From: Magicicada septendecula
Lineage: Eukaryota; Arthropoda; Insecta; Hemiptera; Cicadidae
Direction: 5' to 3'
NCBI GenBank assembly: GCA_034769895.1
Contig: CM068367.1
Span: 708,816,885 to 708,880,884, forward strand
DNA: 64,000 bases
A program made the translations under genes and the position numbers. Below the pieces are notes generated by a model that saw only the letters and a program-made list of their open reading frames with translations, was not told the DNA's origin and made no database searches. This document shows positions 8,736 to 18,516 of this stretch, piece by piece (within the stretch, counting starts at the first letter, position 1; the number at the start of each line of letters is the position of its first letter).

Positions 8736-11040
8736 AGTCACCCCTTAAGGAAATGAAATTACGGTGATGGCAAAAAAAATCGTGTTCGAGATTATTGCAG
8801 ATTATGATTGTCCTACACTCAAAACATGAAAAAAAGTAATTTTCCGAAAAGTGTGTGTGTGTGTGTGTGTGTGTGTGTCTGTTTGTGTGTCTGTCTGTCT
8901 GTCTGTGTAGGTTTTTTTTCTATGGCAAACGATAACTGCCGCAAATTCAAACAGAATCAAATAATTTTTTGCATGCAGCCCTGACTTGTAGAGTACTCAA
9001 GACCTATTGTTTTTGGTGAAGATCGGTTAAGGGAAAGGGGTAGTTTACCTGCAACAGTTTTTATTAATCAAGGGTAATTTTTTACCTTCCATGTTCCTTA
9101 AGGAAATGGAAGTATTGTGATGGCAAAAAAAATCGTGTTCGAGATTATTGCAGATTCTGATTATACTACACTCAAAACATGAAAAAAAGTCATTTTTCGA
9201 AAAGTGTCTGTGTGTCTATCTGTGTGTCTGTCTGTCTACAGATTTTTTTCCTATGGCAAACGATAACAGCTGCAAATTCAAACAGAATCAAATAAGTTTT
9301 TGCATACAGTCCTGATTTGTAGAGTACTCAAGACCTGTTGTTTTTGGTGAAGATCGGTTAAGGGAAAGGGGTAGTTTACCTGCAACAGTTTTTTTTAATC
9401 AAGGGTAATTTTTTTACTTCCATGTTCCTTAAGGAAATGGAAGTATTGTGATGGCAAAAAAAAAAAATCGTGTTCGAGATTATTGCAGATTCTGATTGTA
9501 CTACACTCAAAATATGAAAAAAGTCGTTTTTTGAAAAGTGTCTGTCTGTCTATCTGTAGATTTTTTTCTATGGCAAACGATAACAGCCACAAATTCAAAC
9601 AGAATCAAATGATTTTTGCATACAGCCCTGATTTGTAGAGTACTCAAGACCTATTGTTTTTGGTGAAGATCGGTTAAGGGAAAAGGGTAGTTTACTGGCA
9701 ACTTTTTTTTTTTAATCAATGGTAATTTGTTTCTATGACATACAATAACAGCCGCAAATTCAAACACAATCAAATAATATTTTGCATACAGCCCTCAAGT
9801 GTAGAGCTCTCAAGACCTGTTGATTGTGGAAAAGATCGGTTAAGGGGAAGGGGTAGTTTACCAGCAACATTTTATGTTTTATCAAGGGCAATTTTTTTTT
9901 GCAAACCATAACAGCCGCAAGTTCAAACAGAATCAAATAATGTATTGCATACAGCCCTCGAGTTCTCAAGACCTTTTGGTTTTGGTGAAGATCGGTTAAG
10001 GGAAAGGGGTAGTTTACCTGCCACGTTTTTTGTTTTAACAAGGGTATTTTTTATGGCAAACGATAACAGCCGCAAATTCAAACATAATCAAATAATATTT
10101 TGCATACAGTCCTGAAATGCAGATTTCTCAAGACATTTTGGTTTTGGTGAAGATCGGTTAAGGGAATAGGGTAGTTTACCTGCAACATTTTATGTTTTAA
10201 CAAGGGTAAATTTTTTTATGACGAACGATAACTGCCGTACATTCAAAACAGAATCAACTACTCTTCTGCATACCTTTTTGAATTATACAGAACTCAAGGT
10301 CTGTTGATTTTGTTGATGATCGGTTAAGGGAAAGGGGCAGTTTACTTGCAACGTTTTATGTTCTAACAAGGGTATTTTCTATGGGAAACGATAACAGCCG
10401 CAAATTCAAACAGAATCAAATAATTTTTTTGCATACAGCTCTGATTTGTAGAGTACTCAAGACCTATAATTCTTGGTGAAGATCGGTTAACGGAAAGGGG
10501 TAGTTTACCTGCAACGGTTTTTTATCAAGGGTAATTTTTTTCTATGGCAAACGATAACAGCCGCAAATTCAAACAGAATCAAATGATGTTTTGCATACAG
10601 CCCTGTATTGTAGAGTTCTCAATACCTATTGGTGTTGGTGAAGATCGGTCAAGGGAAATGGGTAGTTTACCTGCAACATTTTATGTTTTAACAAGGGTTA
10701 TTTTTTATATGACGAATGATAACTGCCGTAAATTCAAACAGAATAAATTACGTTTTTGCATACCTTTTTGAACTAAAGAGAACTCAATGTCTGTTGATTT
10801 TGTTGAAGATCGGTTAAGGGAAAGGGGTAGTTTACCTGCAACATTTTAAGTTGTAACAAGAGAAATGTTTCCATGACGAACGATAACTGCCGCACATTCA
10901 AACAGAATCAAATATTTTTTTCCATGCACCCCTGAATTGTAGAGGACTGAAGGTCTATTGATTTTGGAGAATATCGGTTAAGAGGAAGGGGTAGTTTACC
11001 TGAAACATTTTATGATTTAACAAGAGTAAAGTACTTAATT
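8736..11040 (+). repeat. 160-bp satellite, left plus-strand array with three tail modules
   Basis: The monomer is about 160-162 bp, begins near ATGGCAAACGATAAC and contains GAAGATCGGTTAAGGG and GGGGTAGTTTACC. At the left edge single monomers alternate with conserved tail modules at about 8,736-8,925, 9,085-9,250 and 9,415-9,565. Each tail has (or had) a palindrome around CCTTAAGG and a (GTCT)n or (TG)n tract (8,850-8,909, 9,206-9,240, 9,539-9,560). From 9,570 to 11,040 monomers run without tails. Monomers here are far more diverged than in the array beyond 24 kb, which suggests an old array edge. Confidence 0.85.
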
Positions 11041-11110
11041 TTTATAAATAAAATATCCTGATAAGAAGCTCATAACAATCCACTGTAGAAACGTAGATGA
11101 AATATCTATA
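11041..11110 (+). repeat. Array spacer block, left half of an interrupted copy
   Basis: AGTACTTAATTTTTATAAA, TATCCTGATAAGAAGC and GTAGATGAAATATC match the spacer found before every later block. It stops at GAAATATCTATA (11,099-11,110) where the PLE enters and resumes with the same 12 bases at 13,718. Confidence 0.8.
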
Positions 11111-11177
11111 TATCACTATACTATTGACGACTCGGAACACTAAGTTTTTTATAAGTAAAAACGTATAGTTTTACCTT

Positions 11178-11224
11178 ACAGCCTAAACCGGCTTTCACCT
11201 TTAGAAGGCTTCATCAGAGGCTGC
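11178..11224 (-). ncRNA. Hammerhead ribozyme motif, family A, left PLE copy
   Basis: On the minus strand: CAGCCT (stem I), CTGATGA (11,217-11,211), hairpin CCTT/AAGG with loop CTA, GAAA (11,196-11,193), GCCGG, TTT, then AGGCTG (stem I partner, 11,184-11,179). The six stem I pairs are perfect. The TGA stop codon of the reverse-transcriptase/endonuclease frame lies inside CTGATGA, so the ribozyme starts exactly where the protein ends. Confidence 0.65.
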
Positions 11225-12533
11225 CATAGGTAGCGTTGTCCGTCTTGTTGTTGGCGACGGGATAGGTATTCGAAAGATTGAAACTGTGTGTGTGTGGTGA
11301 GATGTGTTCGAATAATGCGTGCGATTTGAATTGTGTCTGTTCGTTTAGGATGTCGTTTTTATTTGTTTTTGTGTGTTTGTATATTTCTAATTGTTCTAGA
11401 GTGTCTAGTTTTCGGCCTTTTGTGTGTACGTGTAGAATGTTCATGTTATTGTCGATGTTTTTATATGTGTGGTTTGCTTCAATGAGGTGGTTTGCAAAGG
11501 TAGATTCTGTAGTGGTGTGGAGTGCTTTTGTGTGTTCAATGTATCTCTGTTTGAAGCTACGTCCTGTCTGGCCTAAGTAGAATTTATTACAATTTGAGCA
11601 ATTTAGCTTGTATACACCAGGTAGATCGAATTTGTTTTGTGCTTTGGGCATGCGTTTTGATAGTGTGTGTTCTGTTTTGTTAGTAGTTTTGTAAGCGATT
11701 CTGTATCCTGCTTTTTTGAATTTGTGGGCAATTTTTTCAGTTTGTTTGTTGATGTATGTTAGTGTTATGAATTTGTTGTTTTCTGTCTTTGTCTGTTGTT
11801 TGTTTTGTGTTTTGTGTACGAGATTACTGACTATTGTTCTGTCATAACCGTTAGATTCTGCTAGATATTTTATCGTGTTTAGTTCATCTTTGTAGTCTAT
11901 TTCATCTAAGGGGATGTTGTTAAGTCTATATATCATGGTTCTAAAAGCGGCTAGTTTGTGTTGTATTGGGTGATTGGAGGTGTTGTGTATTGGTGTGTCA
12001 GTTGTAGTTGGTTTTCTGTATATACTGAATTTGTGCCTGTGTTCTAGTTTTGTGATGGAGAGGTGTAAGAAGTTTATGGTATTGTTGTGTTCCTATTCGG
12101 CAGTGAAGGTTATGTTTTTGTGTATTTTGTTTATGTGCGTTAGTAACTGTTCGCATTGTCTTTTGTTTCCCCTGTATAGTATTAGAATGTCATCAACGTA
12201 TCTGTGCCAATATAGTATTTTATGTGAGTGTCTCTCATTGTTTGTGAGTATTTTTGTTTTTTCTAAGTGTTGGAGGAAGACTTCTGCTAGAATGCTGGAT
12301 ATGGGGGAGCCCATGGGTAGGCCATCGTTCTGTGTGTAGTATTTATTGTTATAAGTAAAGTAGTTTTGTTTTGTGATAATGTTCAGAGTTTCTGTTATTT
12401 CATTGATAAGTTCGTCTGGTGTGTTGTTCTGTTTGAGTTTGTTTTGTAGGATGGTGATTGTGTCAGAGATTGGGATGTTTGTGTACAGGTTTTTAATGTC
12501 AAAGGAGGCTAATGTGGCATTATGGGGGATGTG
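11214..12533 (-). pseudogene. PLE reverse transcriptase + GIY-YIG endonuclease, one nonsense codon
   Basis: One frame runs from 12,533 to the stop at 11,214-11,216 (439 codons), interrupted only by a TAG at 12,095-12,093 where the sister copy has a tyrosine TAC. The N-terminal part shows reverse transcriptase motifs in order: SFDIKNLYTNIP (catalytic Asp), GLPMGSPISSILAEVFL and YVDDILILY (the two catalytic Asp of YVDD). After a connecting region come GVYKLNCSNCNKFYLG and TGRSFKQRYIEH, the GIY-YIG endonuclease. The protein would prime cDNA synthesis at a nick it makes itself. The N-terminal domain and the first reverse transcriptase motifs are missing by 5' truncation, so it was not functional on arrival. 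Confidence 0.9.
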
Positions 12534-12878
12534 TTATAAAAGACAATGCGAACAGTTACTAACGCACATAAACAAAATACATAAAAACATAACCTTCACT
12601 GCCGAATACGAACACAACAATACAATAAACTTCTTAGACCTCTCCATCACAAAACTAGAACACAGGCACAAATTCAGTATATACAGAAAACCAACTACAA
12701 CTGACACACTAATACACAACACCTCCAATCACCCAATACAACACAAACTAGCCGCTTTTATAACCATGATACATAGACTTAACAACATCCCCTTAGATGA
12801 AATAGACTACAAAGACGAACTAAACACGATAAAATATCTACCAGAATCTAACGGTTATGACAGAACAATAGTCAGTAA

Positions 12879-12914
12879 GACCTGAAGATGTCAGTAATGA
12901 CGAAAAGCTTAGTC
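12879..12914 (+). ncRNA. Hammerhead-like ribozyme motif, family F
   Basis: GAC, CTGAAGA (12,882-12,888), T, hairpin GTCA-GTAA-TGAC with four perfect pairs, GAAA (12,902-12,905), AGCTTA, GTC. GAC and GTC can pair as stem I with cleavage after CTTA; alternatively GTC is itself the cleavage triplet. The motif starts at the first base of the 80-bp insert, so the element end and the ribozyme coincide. Confidence 0.5.
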
Positions 12915-12958
12915 GAACAATAAAAAATTATAGCAGTTAGCAAATTCATAAAAGAAAT
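12879..12958 (+). mobile_element. 80-bp ribozyme-bearing mini-element inserted in the PLE (family F)
   Basis: The PLE coding sequence is interrupted here by 80 bp flanked by AATAGTCAGTAA at 12,867-12,878 and 12,959-12,970. The inverted partner copy has these 12 bases once (11,824-11,835, opposite strand), which is a true empty site. The insert begins GACCTGAAGATG and ends in AT-rich sequence. It has no coding capacity and is too short for most known transposon types. It must have entered after the inverted pair formed. Confidence 0.8.
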
Positions 12959-13562
12959 AATAGTCAGTAAACTCGTACACAAAACAAACAACAGACAAAG
13001 ACAGAAAACAACAAATTCATAACACTAACATACATCAACAAACAAACTGAAAAAATTGCCCACAAATTCAAAAAAGCAGGATACAGAATCGCTTACAAAA
13101 CTACTAACAAAACAGAACACACACTATCAAAACGCATGCCCAAAGCACAAAACAAATTCGATCTACCTGGTGTATACAAGCTAAATTGCTCAAATTGCAA
13201 TAAATTCTACATAGGCCAGACAGGACGTAGCTTCAAACAGAGATACATTGAACACACAAAAGCACTCCACACCACTACAGAATCTACCTTTGCAAACCAC
13301 CTCATTGAAGCAAACCACACATATAAAAACATCGACAATAACATGAACATTCTACACGTACACACAAAAGGCCGAAAACTAGACACTCTAGAACAATTAG
13401 AAATATAAAAACACACAAAAGCAAATAAAAACGACATCCTAAACGAACAGACACAATTCAAATCGCACGCATTATTCGAACACATCTCACCACACACACA
13501 CAGCTTCAATCTTTCGAATAACTATCCCGTCGCCAACAACAAGACGGACAACGCTACCTATG

Positions 13563-13609
13563 GCAGCCTCTGATGAAGCCTTCTAAAGGTGAAAGCCGGT
13601 TTAGGCTGT
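13563..13609 (+). ncRNA. Hammerhead ribozyme motif, family A, right PLE copy
   Basis: CAGCCT (13,564-13,569), CTGATGA (13,570-13,576), hairpin CCTT-CTA-AAGG, GAAA (13,591-13,594), GCCGG, TTT, AGGCTG (13,603-13,608). Stem I has six Watson-Crick pairs plus a G-T pair. Stem III is A-T and G-T capped by CCGG. Cleavage is expected after 13,602. The coding stop TGA (13,571-13,573) is embedded in the core, as in the left copy. Confidence 0.65.
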
Positions 13610-13729
13610 AAGGTAAAACTATACGTTTTTACTTATAAAAAACTTAGTGTTCCGAGTCGTCAATAGTATAGTGATATTTAGTTAAGTAACGGACACGTCA
13701 TGGACAACGAAATCCAAGAAATATCTATA

Positions 13730-14110
13730 AATGAAGAGGTTAGGTGAACTGGGTGGGGGTAATTTTCTATAATTAAAAATTATAGTTGAAGGTGGAGGGG
13801 AGAATTTTTTATATGTGTACTACGTTATCGGCAACAAAGAAGTAGTTTTTTTGTTAAAATTGTTTCCCGGGCTGTTTAGCCGTAGTCCAATGTTTTCTGT
13901 AAAACCAGACTTTTCGGCAGTGCCATCGACTGCCATCATCAGTGAAAATCGAGTGCGAAAAACGTGAGGTGGTATACGTTAGTGACCACAGTACTCTGGT
14001 TAATCCTGAAGCAATAAGTAGAAAGACGTAGTTTCTATGGAAATATTTCATTTAATATGACGTTAAATATAAATCTTAGAACATGGAAGTCATGTATGGT
14101 TCACCATACC
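13730..14110 (-). repeat. Array block with family-B hammerhead-like motif (degraded)
   Basis: The block resumes after the PLE's right target-site duplication and matches the block of the regular array: GAAGAGGTTAGGTGAAC, then the ribozyme-bearing part, then a spacer with GGAAGTCATGTATGG. The minus-strand core lies at about 13,905-13,945 with TCATCAG at 13,936-13,942 and TTTC at 13,912-13,915. The sequence after GAAA reads A-GTC instead of CGTC or TGTC, so it has drifted. Confidence 0.7.
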
Positions 14111-15320
14111 GATATTTACTTCCATGTTCCTTAATTAAATGGAAGAATGGTGATGGCAAAAAAAATCGTGTTCGAGATTATTGCAGATTCTGATTGTACT
14201 ACACTCAAAACATGAAAAAAGTCGTTTTTCGAAAAGTGTCTCTGTGTTTGCCTGTGTGTCTGTCTGTCTGTCTATCTGTGTGTCTGTCTGTAGATTTTTT
14301 TTCTATGGCAAACGATAACAGCCGCAAATTCAAACAGAATCAAATAATTTTTTGCTTACAGCCCTGATTTATAAAGTAATCACGACCTGTTGTTTTTGGT
14401 GAAGATCGGTTGACAGAAAGGGGTAGTTTACCAGCAACGCTTTTTTTATCAAGGGTTTTTTTTTGCAAACGATAACAGCCGCAAATTCAAACAGAATCAA
14501 TAATGTTTCGCATACAGCCCTAAATTGTAGAGTTCTCAAGACCTATTGTTTTTGGTAAAGATCGGTTAAGGGAAAGGGGTAGTTTACCTGCAACGTTTTA
14601 TGTTTTAAAAAGGGTATTTTCTATGGCAAACGATAACAGCCGCAAATTCAAACAGAATCAAAAGATTATTTGCATACAGCCCTCAATTGTAGAGTTCTCA
14701 AGACCTTTGGTTTTGGTGAAGATCGGTTAAGGGAAAGGGGTAGTTTACCTGCCACGTTTTATGTATTAACAAGGGTATTTTATATGTCAAATGATAACAG
14801 CCGCAAATTCAAACATATCAAATAATATTTTGCATACAGTCCTGAATTGTAGAGTTCCCAAGACCTGTTGGTTTTGGTGAAGTTCGGTTAAGGGAGTAGG
14901 GTAGTTTACTAGCAACATTTTATGTTTTAACAAGGGTATTTTCTATGGCAAACGATAACAGCCAAAAATTCAAACAGAATCAAATGATTATTTGCATACA
15001 GCCCTACATTGTAGAGTTCTCAAGGTCTGTAGATTTTGTTGAAGATCGGTTAAGGGAAAGGGGTAGTTTACCTGCAACATTTTATGTTTTAACAAGGGTA
15101 TTTTCTATGGGAAATGATAACAGTCGCAAATTCAAATGAAATAACTCTAAATGAAGAGGTTAGGTGAACGAGGTGGGGGTAATTTTCTATTAATGAAAAT
15201 TATAGTTGAAGGGGGAGGGAGAATTTTTTATGTGTACTAAGTTATCGGCAACAAAGAAGTAGTTCTTTGTTAAAATTCCTTCCCGGGCTGTTTAGCCGTA
15301 GTCCAATGTTTTCTGCAAAA

Positions 15321-15360
15321 CCAGACATTTCGGCATTGCCATCGACTGCCATCATCAGTG
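15321..15360 (-). ncRNA. Hammerhead-like motif, family B, transition zone
   Basis: On the minus strand CTGATGA (15,358-15,352), a stem II in which GGCAG faces a mutated partner (ATGCC), GAAA, TGTC and TGG. The GTC triplet and core are kept, stem II has one weak pair. Confidence 0.5.
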
Positions 15361-15539
15361 AAAATCGAGTGCGAAAACGTGAGGTGGTATACGTTAGTGA
15401 CCACAGTACTGTGGTTAAGGTTGAAGCAATAGAAAGAAATAGTTTCTATGGAAATATTTCATTTCGAATATGCTTTTAAATATAAATCTTTGAACATGGA
15501 TGTCATGTATGGTTTTCCATACCGATATTATTAAGATAA

Positions 15540-15572
15540 TATAATATATATATATATATATATAATATAATA
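15540..15572. repeat. (AT)n microsatellite
   Basis: A short alternating AT run between the ribozyme block and the next tail module. Confidence 0.9.
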
Positions 15573-18345
15573 CACCGAAAGACTAAGATAATTATTAACA
15601 ACTTAAACTTGTCACTATAGTGATTTCTGTTATACCAGACCAAAGACAGTATGTTTGGACTAATTTATTCATTTGTCTTTTTTACTTCCATATTCCTTAA
15701 GGAATGGAAGTATGGTGATGGCAAAAAAAAATCGTGTTCGAGATTATTGCAGATTCTGATTCTACTACACTCAAAACATGAAAAAAAGTCGTTTTCCGAA
15801 AAGTGTCTGTGTGTGTGTCTGTCTGTGTGTCTGTCTGTAGATTTTTTTTTTTGCAAACGATAACTGCCGCAAATTCAAACAGAATCAAATAATTTTTTGC
15901 ATACAGATTTGTGGAGTACTCGCGACCTATTGTTTTTGGTGAAGATCGGTTGTGGGAAAGGGGTAGTTTACCTGCAACGGTTTTTTTTTATCAAGGGAAA
16001 TGTTTTTTTTTGGCAAACGATAACAGCCGCAAATTCAAACAGAATCAAACAATGTTTCGCATACAGCCCTGAATTGTAGAGTTCTCAAGACCTATTGTTT
16101 TTGGTGAAGATCGGTTAAGGGGAAGGGGTAGTTTACCTGCAACCTTTTACGTTTTAACAAAAGTAAAGTACTTGAAAATTATTTAAACTTTTTGAAACAA
16201 TGGTAATTGTTAAAAATAAAATAATTTTGTTGCCAGGCAATAAAATTATAATTTTTTCATTTTAATGTAATATAATATTTTTCATTTAATACAGCAATAA
16301 AAAGGCAGGTAAGACACAGCCTGGCTGTTTGGCTGAAAATGATTTTAAATATAAATCTTAGAATATGGAAGTCATGTATGGTTCTCCATACCGATATTTA
16401 CTTCCATGTTCCTTAAGGAACTGGGAGTATGGTGATTGCAAAAAAATCGTTTTGCAGATTCTGACTGTACTACACTCAAAACATGAAAAAAAGTCATTTT
16501 TCGAAAAGTGTCTGTGTGTGAGTGTGTGTCTGTGTCTGTGTGTCCATAGATTTTTTTCTATGGTAAACGATAACAGCCGCAAATTCAAACAGAGTCAAAT
16601 AATGTTTTGCATACAGCTCTGAATTGTAGAGTTCTCAAGACATATTGTTTTTGGTGAAGATCGGTTAAGGGAAAGGGATAGTTTAACGGGAACGTTTTAC
16701 GTTTTAACAATGGTATTTTGTATGGCAAACGATAACAGTCCCAAATTCAAACAGAATCAAATAATTTCTTGCATACAGCCCTTATTTGTAGAGTACTCAA
16801 GACTTATTGTTTTTGGTGGAGATCGGTTAAGGGAAAGGGGTAATTTACCAGCAACGTTTTATGTTTTAAAAAGGGTATTTTCTATGGCGAACAATAACAG
16901 CCGCAAATTCAAACAGAATCAAATAATATTTTGCATACAGACATTTGTAGAGTACTCAAGACCTTTTGTTTTTGGTGAAGTCGGTTAAGGGAAAGGGGTA
17001 GTTTACTAGCAACTTTATTTTTATCAAGGTTAATTTTTTTTTTGCAAACGATAACAGCCTGAATTGTATAGTTCTCAAGACATATTGTTTTTGGTGAAGA
17101 TCGGTTAAGGAAACGGGGTAGTTTACATAAAACATTTTATGTTTTAACATGGGTAATTTTTTATACGACGAATGGTAACTGCCGTAAATTAAATCAGAAT
17201 CAAACAATGTTTTTCATACCTTCCTGTGCTACAGAGAACTCAATCTTTGTTGATTTTGGTGAAGATCGGTTAAGGGAAAGGGGTAGTTTACCAACACCAT
17301 TTAATGTTGTAACAAGAAAACGTTTTACATGAAGTACGATAACTGCCGTACATTCAAACAGAATCGAATATGTTTGCCTGAATACTTTCCTGAATTGTAA
17401 AGGACTGAAGGCCTATTGATTTTGGTGAAGATTGGTTAATGGAAAGAGGGGTAGTTTACCAGTCACATTTTATGTTTTAACAAGAGAAATTATTTCTATG
17501 AAGAACGATAACTGCCGCACATTCAAACAGAATAAAATAATATATTGCATGCATCCCTGAATTGTAGAGTCCTCAAGGCTTGTTGATTTTGGTGAAGATC
17601 GATTAAGGGAAAGGGGTAGTTTACCAGCAACATTTTATGTTGTAACAAGAGAAATTTTTCCATGACGAACAATAACTGTCGTAAATTCAAACAGAAACAA
17701 ATACTTTTTTACATATGTGCCTGAGTTGTAGAGGAATCAAGACCTTTTGCTTTTGGTGAAAATCGGTTACGGGGAAAGGATAGTTTACCGGCAAAATTTT
17801 TTTGTTTTAACAAGAGTAAAATACTTAATTTTGATAAATAAAGTATCCTGATAAGATCTTATTAATCCACTGTCGAAACATACATGAAATATCTATAAAT
17901 GAAGACGCTAGTTGAACGGGGTGGGGTTACTTTTCTATAAATGAAAATTATAGTTGAAGGAGGAGGGGATAATTTTACTTCCATGTTCCTTAAGGAAATG
18001 GAAGTATGGTGATGGCAAAAAAATCGTGTTCGAGATTATCGCAGATTCTGATTTTACTACACTCAAAACATGGAAAAAAGTCATTTTCCGAAAAGTGTCT
18101 GTGTGTCTGTCTGTCTATCTGTTTGTAGACTTTTTTTATGGCAAACGATAACAGTCGCAAATTCAAACAGAATCAAATAATTTTTGCATACAGTCCTGGC
18201 TTGTGGAGTACTCAAGACCTATTTTTTTTGGTGCAGATCGGTTAAGGGAAAGGGGTAGTTTACCTGCAACGGTTTTTTTAATCAAGGGTAATTTTTGTCT
18301 ATTGCAAACGATAACAGCCGCAAATTCAAACAGAATAAAATAATT

Positions 18346-18516
18346 ATCTTGTTGGTACATCCTCTTCGTTCCCCCCCCCCTTTCACCTATAGACCATAAC
18401 CGTTACTGTGTGAAGACATTCAGTATTTACACCCACTGAAGAAGACGTACATCACGTTGAAACGTTTGGGAATAATAACCAAAATAAGTTCATAGTGAAA
18501 GTTTATATTATATATA
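18346..18516 (+). mobile_element. 171-bp ribozyme-bearing mini-element inserted in a satellite monomer (family E)
   Basis: A monomer is split at AGAATAAAATAATT, which appears at both 18,332-18,345 and 18,517-18,530. Neighbouring monomers have a C at the fifth A of this string, so the shared variant confirms the duplication. The insert has a C run (18,371-18,380), a hammerhead-like motif at 18,432-18,470 and an AT-rich right end. It has no coding capacity and no similarity to the monomer. Confidence 0.8.
18432..18470 (+). ncRNA. Hammerhead-like ribozyme motif, family E
   Basis: CCCA, CTGAAGA (18,436-18,442), A, GACGT-ACATC-ACGTT as a five-pair stem II, GAAA (18,459-18,462), CGTT, TGGG. CCCA and TGGG pair perfectly as stem I, and GTT is an allowed NUH cleavage triplet directly after the minimal stem III. 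All required parts are present. Confidence 0.65.

Larger units (their letters stand above)
12537..13573 (+). pseudogene. PLE reverse transcriptase/endonuclease remnant, disrupted
   Basis: This is the plus-strand copy of the same coding region, starting after the YVDD motif (KRQCEQLLTHINKIHK) and ending at the TGA at 13,571-13,573. Four lesions separate it from an open frame: loss of everything upstream, an 80-bp insertion at 12,879-12,958, a 7-base deletion shortly after it that shifts the frame (near 12,980), and a TAA at 13,406-13,408 where the other copy has tyrosine. The GIY-YIG core GVYKLNCSNCNKFYIG is intact. Similarity to the inverted partner is very high outside these lesions. Confidence 0.9.
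11111..13717. mobile_element. PLE family A, inverted pair of 5'-truncated copies
   Basis: Two copies of one PLE face each other: minus-strand copy 11,111-12,533 and plus-strand copy 12,537-13,717. The shared part (about 11,111-12,164 against 12,537-13,680) is a long inverted repeat of about 1 kb. GAAATATCTATA flanks the whole unit at 11,099-11,110 and 13,718-13,729. The same 12 bases occur once, uninterrupted, in a related spacer at 17,886-17,897, which serves as an empty site. The whole 2.6 kb therefore entered as one event. Only the right end carries the 40-base terminal tail (13,676-13,717). Inverted, 5'-truncated partner copies with a one-sided extension are a known habit of Penelope elements. 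Confidence 0.85.

Noticed and set aside
10544..10771. Longer in-frame reading through monomers without the TGA
   Set aside because: Here CCCTGTATTG replaces CCCTGAATTG, removing the usual stop. It is a point change in a satellite monomer, not a gene.
11278..11580. Cysteine-rich plus-strand frame MKLCVCGEMC and its twin at 13,207-13,509
   Set aside because: It is the antisense reading of the PLE endonuclease coding sequence.
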